Origin: Sphingopyxis sp. | Lineage (GTDB): Bacteria; Pseudomonadota; Alphaproteobacteria; Sphingomonadales; Sphingomonadaceae | Length of the DNA: 64,000 bases | Direction: 5' to 3' | Assembly: GCF_016793825.1 (NCBI RefSeq) | Contig: NZ_JAEULM010000042.1 | Coordinates: 50,523 to 114,522 of the forward strand | Part shown: in pieces, positions 8,820 through 16,531 of the stretch | Position numbering within the stretch: the stretch's first letter is position 1 | How the letters are laid out: every line of letters starts with the position of its first letter | Program-made: the position numbers and the translations under genes | The notes under the pieces: generated by a model | Database searches by the model: none | What the model was told of the DNA's origin: nothing | The model's input: only the letters and a program-made list of their open reading frames with translations

Positions 8820-9794
8820 TCAATCCCTTCGGGTCCGCTCGTAGACGTCGAGCCGGTCGCTGCCAAGCAGGCGGCTGTCGACAAGGCGCCAGCGGTCATG
8901 CGCGTCGGCAAGGTCGCCGAGCCCGATGTCACCGAGCGCGGGGCGACCGCCGCCGATCAGGATGGGCGCACGGTAGAGCAGGAGGCGATCGACGCGATCG
9001 GCAGCGAGAAAGGCGGCCGCCGCGCCGGCTCCGCCCTCGACCAGCACCGAATCGAGGCCCGTAACGGCCTCTGGCGATGCGACCGCGGCCCAGCCCTCGG
9101 GCGCGGTTCCGCGCGTCAGCAGCAGCTTGTCCGGGCTGCGCTTCTCAAGCCCCGGCAACCGGACGTCGAGCCGCGGCGCGTCGATGTCGAGCGTCCGACG
9201 TCCGACGAGAATCGCCTGATGTCCCGCACGTTCGAGATGACCGTGCGCGCGGGCGCGCGGGCCGGTGATCCAGCGGCTCGATCCGTCGGCGAGGGCGATG
9301 CAGCCGTCGAGCGAGGTTGCCAGCTTGAGGGTGACGAAGGGCCGCGCCGCGACTTGCCGCGTCCACCATGGCGCCATCGCCGCGCGCGCGTCGGCCGTCA
9401 GGACATCAGTCACGACTTCGACCCCCGCGGCACGCAGTCGCGCGATTCCCGCGCCGTCGGTACGCGGATCGGGGTCCTGCGAGGCGATCACGACGCGCGA
9501 CACGCCGGCCGCAATCAGCGAATCGGCGCACGCCGGTCCCCGCATGCTTTCATGCGCGCAGGGTTCAAGACTGACATAGGCTGTCGCACCGCGCGCGCCG
9601 GCGCCCGCGACCGCCAATGCCGCCGCTTCGGCGTGCGGCCGGCCGCCAGCACCGGTCCAGCCACGCGCGACGACCCGACCATTTCGAACAATCAGGCAGC
9701 CGACATTCGGATTGGGCGCCGCGCCGGGCCGCGCACGCCGCGACAGCGCGATGGCGACCGCCATCCAGTCGGTATCGGCCGGGGCGCGCCGCAT
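8820..9794 (-). CDS. ribD: Bifunctional riboflavin deaminase/reductase
   Basis: A 324-residue bifunctional enzyme for steps two and three of riboflavin synthesis. The N-terminal cytidine-deaminase-like domain carries the zinc site: His in GRPHAEAAAL near residue 54 and the two Cys of LEPCAHESMRGPACADS near 80-95. The C-terminal reductase domain (from about 145) begins PFVTLKLATSLDG and includes SSRWITG and LVEGGAG for NADPH and substrate binding. It starts where the upstream hypothetical gene stops (shared base at 9794) and is followed closely by ribE. No FMN riboswitch was recognisable in the visible upstream sequence. Confidence 0.97.
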   Translation of the reverse strand: MRRAPADTDWMAVAIALSRRARPGAAPNPNVGCLIVRNGRVVARGWTGAGGRPHAEAAALAVAGAGARGATAYVSLEPCAHESMRGPACADSLIAAGVSRVVIASQDPDPRTDGAGIARLRAAGVEVVTDVLTADARAAMAPWWTRQVAARPFVTLKLATSLDGCIALADGSSRWITGPRARAHGHLERAGHQAILVGRRTLDIDAPRLDVRLPGLEKRSPDKLLLTRGTAPEGWAAVASPEAVTGLDSVLVEGGAGAAAAFLAADRVDRLLLYRAPILIGGGRPALGDIGLGDLADAHDRWRLVDSRLLGSDRLDVYERTRRD

Positions 9795-10273
9795 CAGGGC
9801 CTGACGTCACCCGTCGTAGCGGGTTTCGGACCGCGCGCGGCGCGTTCGGCAAGCGTCGAGCGGGTCTTCGGCAGCTCGGGCTTCTTCATCGCTGCCGCCG
9901 CGGCGTCCGCGCCCAGCGTCTCGCGCGTCACGCGGTCTGCCTCGGTCGAATCATATTCGATCCCCAGGCCTTCGGCGAGCCGCTGATACTCGGCGCGCGT
10001 CTGGGCGTTGCGGAGCGTCGTTGCCTTTGCACGCGCGACCCATTCGGCGCGAATCTCGGCCTCGCTGCGGTCCTTCGTCCAGTTCTCGAAATAGAGGATC
10101 GACGGCCTGGGCTTTTCATAGGGGATCAGATAGGTCGAGAAGCCCCAGAAAATGACGATCGGTGCCACGATCGCGACACCCCAGCTCGCCCAGCGATGCG
10201 GGCGCGGTTCGCGGATATAGGTCCAGAAGTCGGACACACCGCCGGTCACATCCCAATGGTTGAACATTCCCAT
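9794..10273 (-). CDS. Hypothetical protein with one membrane segment, upstream of ribD
   Basis: A 159-residue protein not assigned to a family. The N-terminal 27 residues are hydrophilic and aromatic-rich (FNHWDVTGGVSDFWTYI). One membrane helix follows at about residues 29-49 (WGVAIVAPIVIFWGFSTYLI). The remainder is a charged region rich in Arg, Glu and Ala, probably helical or disordered. A short cytoplasmic N-terminus and an outward C-terminal domain would fit, but the topology is not certain. Its last base is shared with the ribD start, so coupled expression is likely. ATG at 10267 is a possible later start. Confidence 0.65.
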   Translation of the reverse strand: MGMFNHWDVTGGVSDFWTYIREPRPHRWASWGVAIVAPIVIFWGFSTYLIPYEKPRPSILYFENWTKDRSEAEIRAEWVARAKATTLRNAQTRAEYQRLAEGLGIEYDSTEADRVTRETLGADAAAAAMKKPELPKTRSTLAERAARGPKPATTGDVRP

Positions 10274-10361
10274 GCGCCCAATCTAGGCGATGTCGCGGCA
10301 ATTTGCGAGAGGGCGAAGATTGCGCGCACTGCAAACCGAACCGCATCACGATTGCAAAAAA

Positions 10362-10397
10362 TGCAACAATAAATGCTCTTTTCGCAGTTGCAACAAT
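10362..10397 (+). repeat. Direct repeat TGCAACAAT upstream of the sRNA candidate
   Basis: The 9-base word TGCAACAAT occurs at 10362-10370 and again at 10389-10397, with starts 27 bases apart. It sits in a short AT-rich stretch that stands out from the surrounding GC-rich DNA. The second copy overlaps the proposed -35 box of the sRNA promoter. Further partial copies (TGCAAAAAATGC, TGCAGTGCAAT) surround them. The spacing and promoter overlap suggest a regulator site; which protein binds is unknown. Confidence 0.45.
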
Positions 10398-10415
10398 TTT
10401 GGTGCAGTGCAATAT
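10388..10415 (+). promoter_or_regulatory. Predicted sigma-70-type promoter for the sRNA candidate
   Basis: A -35 box TTGCAA at 10388-10393 and a -10 box CAATAT at 10410-10415 are separated by 16 bases. Transcription would start around 10420-10423, just before the first hairpin of the candidate RNA. No open reading frame with a ribosome-binding site follows before the terminator. Inferred from consensus only. Confidence 0.45.
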
Positions 10416-10419
10416 GAGC

Positions 10420-10481
10420 ATGCCTTTTAGGCATCCTCTCCCAAAACTTTCATGGGCCACCCTCGGGTGGCCCTTTTTTTT
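10420..10481 (+). ncRNA. Candidate trans-acting small RNA, suhB/MmgR-like architecture
   Basis: An intergenic transcript of about 60 nt is predicted on the plus strand, between the divergent hypothetical gene and the thioesterase gene. It has a short 5' hairpin (ATGCC/GGCAT around 10420-10434 with a T-rich loop), then the unpaired pyrimidine stretch CCTCTCCC at 10435-10442, an A-rich linker, and a strong terminator with eight T. A small stem, an exposed anti-Shine-Dalgarno CU-rich tract and a U-tailed terminator are typical of Hfq-dependent alphaproteobacterial sRNAs such as the suhB/MmgR family. Family membership is my inference from architecture, not from an alignment. Confidence 0.5.
10454..10481 (+). 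terminator. Intrinsic terminator of the sRNA candidate
   Basis: GGGCCACCC (10454-10462) and GGGTGGCCC (10465-10473) form a perfect 9-base-pair stem with a 2-base spacer (in practice a 4-base loop after fraying), followed directly by eight T. On the other strand there is no T tract after the stem, so it terminates plus-strand transcription only. Confidence 0.85.
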
Positions 10482-10533
10482 CGACCTTTTTGGTGGAGAA
10501 ACGCGATTCGGTTCGAATCGCCGCGCGATCGAA

Positions 10534-10995
10534 TCACGCCTGAAGGGGCGTCCGGGTCTCGAATCGCCGCACCTCGGCAATGAAGCTGCCCGGCAGCGGG
10601 GTCGGCTGTCCGCTGTCGTTATCGAGATGGGCATAGCGAATCTCGATATCGGTCAGCCGCTCCATACCGCGAAAAATCCCGCAATGGAGCGTGAAACTGG
10701 CGCGCCCGAACGCGCTTATCCGCGCCGCTATGGTGATCAGCTCATCGAGCCGCGCAGGTGCGTGATAGTCGATCTCGCAATGCGTCTCGCGAATATCTGT
10801 ACCATATTGGTGAAAATAGGGGCCGGGCTGCCCCTCGCCCAGCGCGCGAAAATATTCGGTAACCCCGATGTCGGCGTACACGAGATAATTGGCGTTGAAG
10901 ACGATGTTCTGACCGTCGATTTCGTTGAAGCGCACGCGAACCTTTTCCTGCACGCGGAAGTCCGCGAGCGGCACAGCGCTGCGATGGTCGGTCAT
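10534..10995 (-). CDS. Acyl-CoA thioesterase family protein (4HBT/YbgC-like hotdog fold)
   Basis: A 153-residue single-hotdog protein. It starts with a strand VRVRFNEIDGQNIVFNANYLVYAD (quoted as adjoining short blocks VRVRFNEIDGQ and NIVFNANYLVYAD). The acidic residue there occupies the place of the catalytic Asp of the 4-hydroxybenzoyl-CoA thioesterase family (RxxExDxxGHV-like). The substrate is probably a fatty or aromatic acyl-CoA but cannot be specified. ATG at 10995 is chosen because GAAGGGG precedes it; an in-frame upstream extension overlaps the aminopeptidase end. It follows the proline aminopeptidase gene by 10 bases in the same direction. Confidence 0.85.
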   Translation of the reverse strand: MTDHRSAVPLADFRVQEKVRVRFNEIDGQNIVFNANYLVYADIGVTEYFRALGEGQPGPYFHQYGTDIRETHCEIDYHAPARLDELITIAARISAFGRASFTLHCGIFRGMERLTDIEIRYAHLDNDSGQPTPLPGSFIAEVRRFETRTPLQA

Positions 10996-11005
10996 GTGGG
11001 CCCCT

Positions 11006-12844
11006 TCAGGCAGCAAGCGCGGCGGTGGCACGGTCGAGCGGCGCGCACGCAGCCTCGAGCCAGGCGCGATCCTCGCCGGTCATTTCGGCGCCCAGCTTTT
11101 CCAGGACGTCGGCGTGATAGGCATCCAGCCAGTCGGCTTCGGCGGGCGAGAGCAGCGCGGTATCAACCAGATTCTGCGCGATTGGCGCGAAAGTGATCGT
11201 CTCAAAACCGAGCATATCCTCTTCCGCCCCCGCGATCGCCTGCCGTTCCACGACGACAAGATTCTCGATGCGGATCCCGAAATGGCCTGCCTTGTAATAG
11301 CCGGGCTCATTCGAGAGGATCATGCCCGCATGCAGGGGCTCCTCCGTTCCGGCCTGCCCGCCCGACGGCTTGGCGATGCGCTGCGGCCCCTCGTGGACCG
11401 CAAGATAGGCGCCGACGCCATGGCCGGTGCCATGGGCATAATCGACGCCGTCCGCCCAAAGATACTGACGGGCGAGAATGTCGAGCTGGCTGCCCCGCGT
11501 GCCGGTGGGGAAGCGAGCGGTTGCAAGGGCGATGTGCCCCTTGAGCACCTGCGTGAAGCGGCGGCGCATCTCGTTGGTCGGGGTCCCGATCGCGATCGTG
11601 CGCGTGATGTCGGTCGTGCCGTCGGCGTATTGCCCGCCCGAATCGACGAGGTAGAGCGTGCCGGTCTCGATCGCCCGGTTCGTTGTCTCGTCGACCTTGT
11701 AGTGCGGCAACGCGCCGTTCGGTCCGGCCGCCGAGATCGTATCGAACGACAAATCCTTGAGCGCGCCACTCTCATCGCGAAACGCGCGGAGTCTTGCCGC
11801 CGCTCCCAATTCGTCGAGCCCGCCCTGCGGCGCAGCCGCTTCCATCCACTTCAGGAAGCGCGCGACCGCGACGCCGTCGCGGACATGCGCCGCACGGGTG
11901 CCGCCGAGCTCGGTTTCATTCTTGATCGCCTTCGGCAGCACCGCGGGGTCACGATGGCGCTCGATCGTCGCCCCCGCCGCCTCGAGCGCGGCAAAGATCG
12001 CGGCAACGGCGCGATCGGGATCGACGGTGACCTTCTTGCCCGAGAGGCCGGCTAGCGCTGCCTCGAACGCATCACGATCATGGATTCGCACGCTATTACC
12101 CAGATGCGCACGCACCGCGTCGGTGATCTTTTCGGGCGCGATGAACAGATCGGCGGTCGCATCGGCGTGCAGCAGCGCGAAAGCGAGCCCGACCGGCGTG
12201 TGGCTGACGTCGGTGCCGCGAATATTGAACGTCCAGGCGATCGAATCGAGCGCGGTCATCACGGTCGTGTCGAGACCCTTCGCCTTCAGCCAGTCGGCGA
12301 TGATCGCGCGCTTGTCGACCGCCCCCTGCCCCGCGAGCGCGGCGTCGTGAACCGTCACCACGGCGTCGCTCGGCGCCGGCTGGTCGTCCCACGCGGCATC
12401 GAGCGGATTGCTGTCGACGGCGACGAGGCTTGCGCCCTTCGCCGCCAGCGCGCGTTCCAGCCCACGCGCCCAGTCGATGCCGTGGAGCCAGGGATCGTAA
12501 CCGACCTTCTGCCCCGCGCTGACGTTTGCACCCAGCCATTCCGCAACGCTCGACTGCGGCACGCCGACATAGTCGAACAGCGATCCGTCGACCTGATCGC
12601 GCACCTGCACCGTATAGCGTCCATCGACGAACACTGCGGCCTTGGCGGGCAGCACGGCCGCCGTTCCCGCCGAGCCGCCGAAGCCCGTCAGCCAGGCCAT
12701 GCGCTGGGCATAGGCGCCGACATATTCACTCATATGTTCGTCGCTGATCGGGACGACGAAGCCGTCGAGGCCGCGCGCGGCGAGCGCGGCGCGGACGCGG
12801 GCGAGACGGTCGGCATGGATCGTGCTGGGGACGGGGCTGGACAT
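11006..12844 (-). CDS. Aminopeptidase P family protein (Xaa-Pro aminopeptidase, M24B)
   Basis: A 612-residue cytosolic metallopeptidase that removes N-terminal residues next to proline. It has the three-part layout of the long eukaryote-like form: two creatinase-like N-terminal domains (start RLARVRAALAARGLDGFVVP) and a pita-bread catalytic domain in the last 250 residues. The metal ligands are visible: Asp in YLVDSGGQYADGTTDITRT (two Asp), His in HGTGHGVGAYLAVHEGP, Glu in NEPGYY and Glu in GIRIENLVVV. Start 12844 gives MSSPVPSTIHADRL; the upstream in-frame codons lie in the divergent promoter region. Transcribed divergently from the oligopeptidase gene. Confidence 0.95.
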   Translation of the reverse strand: MSSPVPSTIHADRLARVRAALAARGLDGFVVPISDEHMSEYVGAYAQRMAWLTGFGGSAGTAAVLPAKAAVFVDGRYTVQVRDQVDGSLFDYVGVPQSSVAEWLGANVSAGQKVGYDPWLHGIDWARGLERALAAKGASLVAVDSNPLDAAWDDQPAPSDAVVTVHDAALAGQGAVDKRAIIADWLKAKGLDTTVMTALDSIAWTFNIRGTDVSHTPVGLAFALLHADATADLFIAPEKITDAVRAHLGNSVRIHDRDAFEAALAGLSGKKVTVDPDRAVAAIFAALEAAGATIERHRDPAVLPKAIKNETELGGTRAAHVRDGVAVARFLKWMEAAAPQGGLDELGAAARLRAFRDESGALKDLSFDTISAAGPNGALPHYKVDETTNRAIETGTLYLVDSGGQYADGTTDITRTIAIGTPTNEMRRRFTQVLKGHIALATARFPTGTRGSQLDILARQYLWADGVDYAHGTGHGVGAYLAVHEGPQRIAKPSGGQAGTEEPLHAGMILSNEPGYYKAGHFGIRIENLVVVERQAIAGAEEDMLGFETITFAPIAQNLVDTALLSPAEADWLDAYHADVLEKLGAEMTGEDRAWLEAACAPLDRATAALAA

Positions 12845-12908
12845 GCAGCGTTCCTTGTTCCTACATCGCGGCGATCCGCCCCATCGGGGCGCCGCCGCGG
12901 GAGTTTTT

Positions 12909-15077
12909 ATGATGCGCGCTATTTGGATGTTTCTTGCCGCAATTACCACCCCGCTTGTCGCCGCACCGAATGCTTTTGCCGAAGAGAAAGAGAGTGAATT
13001 GACCGACAGCCCTGCCCTGCCCGCCGCTCCGGTCGCCGAAAAGCGGCCGCACGAATTGACGATGCACGGCGAAACGCTGGCCGATCCTTATTTCTGGCTC
13101 CGCGACCAGAGCTATCCGGTCGTCGATGACAAGGACATCCTCGATTATGTGAAGGCCGAGAACGAATATTTCGACGCCGCGATGAAACCGCATGCGAAGC
13201 TGGTCGAAACGCTGTTTCAGGAAATGAAGGGCCGCATCAAGGAGGCCGATTCCTCGGTGCCGCAGAAAGACGGCGACTGGATCTACTGGGTCGAATATGA
13301 AGACGGCGCCGAATACAAGAAATGGTATCGCAAGCCGGCGTCAGGGGCGGGAGAAGCCGTTCTGATCCTGGACGAGGTCGCGATGGCCGAGGGCAAGGAA
13401 TATTTCCGCCTCGCCGAACTGTCGGTCAGCCCGGACGGCAAGCTGATGGCCTATTCGTTCGACGACAATGGGTCGGAGCGGTTCGAGGCGCGCATCCGCA
13501 ATCTCGACACCGGTGAACTCCTCCCCGATGTGATTCCGGGTACCCTGTCGTCGCTCGTCTGGACGTCGGGCAATGACGCGATCCTCTATGGCCTCGCGAA
13601 CGAAAATTGGCGCACCGACAATGTCCGACTGCACAAGCTCGGCACCCCGATCGCGCAAGACAAATTGCTCTACAAGGAGGAGGACATCGGCTTCGGCGTC
13701 GGCATCGGCAAGACCGCGGCCGACAATTATATCGTGATCGCGGCGGGCGACAACGAAACGAGCGAGGTCTATCTGCTCCCCGCCGATAATCCCGAAGCAC
13801 CGATGCAACTCGTCTCGGCGCGCAAGAAGGGCCGCGAATATAGCGTCGATGAACGCGACGGCACGCTCTACATCCACACCAACGACGAGCATCCGAACTT
13901 CCGCATCGCGACCGCGAGCGTGAAAACACCAGGCGAATGGAAGACCCTGATCCCCGGAACCGACCATAGCTACATCACCGGCCTGTCGGTGTTTCGCGAC
14001 TATTTTGTGATCGAAGCACGCGAGGACGGGCTCGATCAGGTCGACATCCGCAAATATGATGCGCCATTGACTCCCGGCCGGATCAAGTTCCCGGAGGCCA
14101 CTTATGTGGCGGGCCTCGGCGACAATCCCGAATATCATCAGGACAAGCTCAGGCTCGACTATGAATCAATGGTCACGCCCGACACCGTCTATGATTACGA
14201 CCTTGCGGCCGGAAAGCTGGAAACGCTGAAGGTGCAGGAAATCCCATCTGGTTACGACGCAACACAATATGTAACTGAAAGGGTTAATCTGCCAAGCCGT
14301 GACGGCAAGACCATGATTCCCGCTTCGCTCGTCTACAAAAAGGGTACCAAGCTCGACGGTAGCGCACCGACGCATCTCTATGCCTATGGTTCGTACGGCT
14401 ATCGCGTCCCGCCGGGCTTTTCGACGACGCGGCTCAGCCTAGTCGATCGGGGGATGATCTATGCGATCGCGCATGTCCGCGGCGGCGACGATCTCGGTCG
14501 CGCCTGGTATCTCGCGGGCAAGACCACCGAGCGCAAGAATACGTTCAACGACTTCATCGACGTCGCGAAGGGGCTGATCGCGAAACATTACACCAGCGCG
14601 GGCAAGATTTCAGTCGAGGGCCGCTCGGCGGGCGGGCAGGTGATGGGCGTCATCTACAACGAAGCGCCGGAACTGTGGGGCGCGGTGCTGGCGGGCGTGC
14701 CCTTTGTCGATGTCATCAACACGATGGTCGACGAAACGCTGCCGCTGACCCCGGGCGAATGGCCCGAATGGGGCAACCCGATCACCGACAAGGCGGCGTT
14801 CGACTATATGCTGAGCTACAGCCCCTATGACAATGTCACCGCCAAGGCCTATCCGCCGATGCTGGTGTCGGCCGGGCTGAACGACCCGCGCGTGACCTAT
14901 TGGGAGCCGGCCAAATGGGTCGCCAAGCTCCGCGCGACGCGCACGAACGATTCGACACTACTGCTGCGCACCAACATGGGCGCCGGGCATGGCGGCAAGT
15001 CGGGCCGCTGGGGTGCTCTGCGCGAAGATGCCGAAGAATTCGCCTTCGTGCTGACGCAGTTGGGGGTGGAGAAATAG
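12909..15077 (+). CDS. S9 family prolyl oligopeptidase / oligopeptidase B-like, exported
   Basis: A 722-residue serine peptidase. An N-terminal signal peptide is clear (MMRAIWMFLAAITTPLVAAP, cleavage likely after NAFA), so the enzyme is periplasmic. The first 420 residues form a seven-bladed propeller starting after ADPYFWLRDQSYP. The alpha/beta-hydrolase domain carries Ser in GRSAGGQ (about residue 574) and His in GAGHGGKSG (about 694). VLAGVPFVDVINTM and TEWGNP-like blocks (here GEWPEWGNP) are typical of oligopeptidase B, which cleaves after basic residues. GGGAG-type sequence lies before ATG 12909; ATG 12912 is equally possible. The aminopeptidase P gene is divergent, which hints at a peptide-degradation locus. 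Confidence 0.94.
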   Translation: MMRAIWMFLAAITTPLVAAPNAFAEEKESELTDSPALPAAPVAEKRPHELTMHGETLADPYFWLRDQSYPVVDDKDILDYVKAENEYFDAAMKPHAKLVETLFQEMKGRIKEADSSVPQKDGDWIYWVEYEDGAEYKKWYRKPASGAGEAVLILDEVAMAEGKEYFRLAELSVSPDGKLMAYSFDDNGSERFEARIRNLDTGELLPDVIPGTLSSLVWTSGNDAILYGLANENWRTDNVRLHKLGTPIAQDKLLYKEEDIGFGVGIGKTAADNYIVIAAGDNETSEVYLLPADNPEAPMQLVSARKKGREYSVDERDGTLYIHTNDEHPNFRIATASVKTPGEWKTLIPGTDHSYITGLSVFRDYFVIEAREDGLDQVDIRKYDAPLTPGRIKFPEATYVAGLGDNPEYHQDKLRLDYESMVTPDTVYDYDLAAGKLETLKVQEIPSGYDATQYVTERVNLPSRDGKTMIPASLVYKKGTKLDGSAPTHLYAYGSYGYRVPPGFSTTRLSLVDRGMIYAIAHVRGGDDLGRAWYLAGKTTERKNTFNDFIDVAKGLIAKHYTSAGKISVEGRSAGGQVMGVIYNEAPELWGAVLAGVPFVDVINTMVDETLPLTPGEWPEWGNPITDKAAFDYMLSYSPYDNVTAKAYPPMLVSAGLNDPRVTYWEPAKWVAKLRATRTNDSTLLLRTNMGAGHGGKSGRWGALREDAEEFAFVLTQLGVEK

Positions 15078-15079
15078 CG

Positions 15080-15583
15080 ATGGAAGAAGTCAAACGACGA
15101 CTCTTCCCGATCGGTCGATGCACGCGCGGCCAGATTCTGGCCCTATTGGTTTCCATCAGCATCTTGAAGTTTTTCTTTAATTTCATTGCTTTCGAACAAG
15201 TGAGCCTGACCCTCAACCTGGGCTTTGGACTCGAAGCGCTCACCGATCCGGCGAACTATCCACTGTGGTACGTCGCGACGGAGGCCCTCTTTGGCCTGTG
15301 CCTCGCTTATTTGGCTGTGGGCCGATTGCACGATATCGCCCGGCCCGGATGGTGGCTCGCCATCCTGTTCGCGCTCCCTTACGCTAGCGATCTGGTCGGA
15401 CTGCCCGAAATAGCCTTCGTTTCGCTGATCGCGTGGCTGGCATTGATTTTTTGGTCGCCTACGATCGGACCGAACATTTATGGTGCCGATCCGCGTGGCT
15501 GGACATCGCGCGATCATTATGAGGCGCAGCGGGCCGCGCTCCGCCAAAACCCTCCCGCGGAGGATCAGGCGGCCGACAGATAG
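15080..15583 (+). CDS. DUF805 domain-containing membrane protein
   Basis: A 167-residue inner-membrane protein with about four hydrophobic segments. The DUF805 hallmark is the GRLHDIARPGWW motif near residues 82-93, between the second and third helices; the family usually has RRLHDxGRSGWW. The function of DUF805 proteins is unknown. It begins 2 bases after the oligopeptidase stop and is probably cotranscribed with it. Its 3' end overlaps the convergent HAD gene by 19 bases. Confidence 0.83.
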   Translation: MEEVKRRLFPIGRCTRGQILALLVSISILKFFFNFIAFEQVSLTLNLGFGLEALTDPANYPLWYVATEALFGLCLAYLAVGRLHDIARPGWWLAILFALPYASDLVGLPEIAFVSLIAWLALIFWSPTIGPNIYGADPRGWTSRDHYEAQRAALRQNPPAEDQAADR

Positions 15584-16179
15584 AAGCGCGCGACAAGTTC
15601 ACGCTCCAGCGTCGCCGCATCGACGAAGTGATGCCCAGCCATCCCGACCGATTCGGCGCCAGCGATATTCTCGGCGACATCGTCGATGAAGAGCGCGCCC
15701 GCCGGGTCGACGCCGAATCGCTCGATTGCGAGGCGGTAGATGGCGGGGTCGGGTTTCACGATCTGTTCGGTCCCCGACACGACGATCCCGCGAAAGCGGC
15801 CGAAGATCGGCTGCGTCGGGCGGAACCCCTCCCAGAATTCATGCCCGAAATTGGTGATCGCGAACAGCGGCACACCGGCCTCGTCGAGCCGTTCGACCAG
15901 TTCGAGGCTGCCGGGCATCGGCCCGGGAATCGTCTCGTTGAACCGCGCCGCATAGGCGTCGATCAGCGCGTCATGCCCGGGAAATTCGGCTTTCAGCTCT
16001 GGTAACATCCCGGCGAGCGGGCGGCCCGCATCGTGCTGGAAATGCCATTCGGGGGTCACGACATGAGTCACGAACCATTCGAGCCGGTCCTTGTCGTCAA
16101 TCAGCTTCGCGAACAGATACCGCAAATCCCAATCGAACAGGACGCGGCCAACGTCGAAGACCACGCAGCGGCCGATCAT
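15565..16179 (-). CDS. HAD family hydrolase (subfamily IA, YihX/haloacid dehalogenase-like)
   Basis: A 204-residue phosphatase-type HAD protein. The nucleophile Asp lies in CVVFDVGRVLFDWD (Asp about residue 9); the second catalytic Asp position is Gly/Arg-shifted, as in YihX-like members. Motif II is FAITNFGHEF, the Lys of motif III is in IVKPDPAIY, and the metal-binding acids are in GALFIDDVAENI. Sugar phosphates are the likely substrates, but the identity is open. ATG 16179 is preferred over a GTG five codons upstream because GGAG precedes it. It is the last gene of the minus-strand group after rpmJ. Confidence 0.9.
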   Translation of the reverse strand: MIGRCVVFDVGRVLFDWDLRYLFAKLIDDKDRLEWFVTHVVTPEWHFQHDAGRPLAGMLPELKAEFPGHDALIDAYAARFNETIPGPMPGSLELVERLDEAGVPLFAITNFGHEFWEGFRPTQPIFGRFRGIVVSGTEQIVKPDPAIYRLAIERFGVDPAGALFIDDVAENIAGAESVGMAGHHFVDAATLERELVARFYLSAA

Positions 16180-16240
16180 GCGCACTCCGGACACGCGAAA
16201 GCGCCGCCGGAAGCATCCGACGGCGTTACGCTGTTCACCA

Positions 16241-16266
16241 AACGCAAACGGGGCGAATCCGCCCCG
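16241..16266 (-). terminator. Terminator downstream of rpmJ
   Basis: CGGGGCG (16249-16255) pairs with CGCCCCG (16260-16266) around a 4-base loop. Read on the minus strand, the stem is followed by TTTGCGTTTGG, a T-rich but interrupted tail, ten bases after the rpmJ stop. Confidence 0.6.
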
Positions 16267-16276
16267 CGCCGAAGCA

Positions 16277-16402
16277 TCAGCCCTGGCGCGCCTTGAAGCG
16301 GCGGTTGGTCTTGTTGATCACATAGGTGCGGCCACGGCGACGGATCACGCGGTTATCCCGGTGGCGGTCCTTCAGCGACTTCAGGCTGTTGCGAATCTTC
16401 AT
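16277..16402 (-). CDS. rpmJ: 50S ribosomal protein L36, cysteine-free form
   Basis: A 41-residue basic protein reading [18 protein letters not shown], then [17 protein letters not shown] and FKARQG. It matches the longer L36 type, in which the zinc-ribbon cysteines (and the shared His) of the 38-residue form are replaced; no Cys is present. L36 helps stabilise 23S rRNA near the peptidyl-transferase region. The gene lies alone between the HAD gene and rpoN rather than after secY. GAGAA precedes the ATG at a suitable distance. Being short, it is easy to miss. Confidence 0.95.
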   Translation of the reverse strand: MKIRNSLKSLKDRHRDNRVIRRRGRTYVINKTNRRFKARQG

Positions 16403-16496
16403 GGTTCTCGTCCGTCAATTCAAGCGTTGTACGCGAAGCGGCGCACCTATGGGGAAGCGGGTGAAAAGTCAACCGGCTCGCGCGCCTAATTTCGTC

Positions 16497-16520
16497 ACCT
16501 TGGACCTGATCCGCCGGGAC
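16497..16520. repeat. Palindromic repeat with core GGACCTGATCC, copy 1
   Basis: The 11-base core GGACCTGATCC (16502-16512; GGATCAGGTCC on the other strand) lies about 20 bases beyond the rpoN stop. Two further copies occur in this window at 27453-27463 and 63798-63808, both just downstream of ribosomal protein genes. The flanks here (CCGGCG before the core on the minus strand) are degenerate relative to the other copies. Confidence 0.5.
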
Positions 16521-16531
16521 AATGGTCGGAC

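Noticed and set aside
10454-10473. The strong stem as a terminator for the minus-strand thioesterase gene
   Set aside because: On the minus strand the stem is preceded by an A run and followed by ATGAAAG rather than T residues, so it can only terminate plus-strand transcription.
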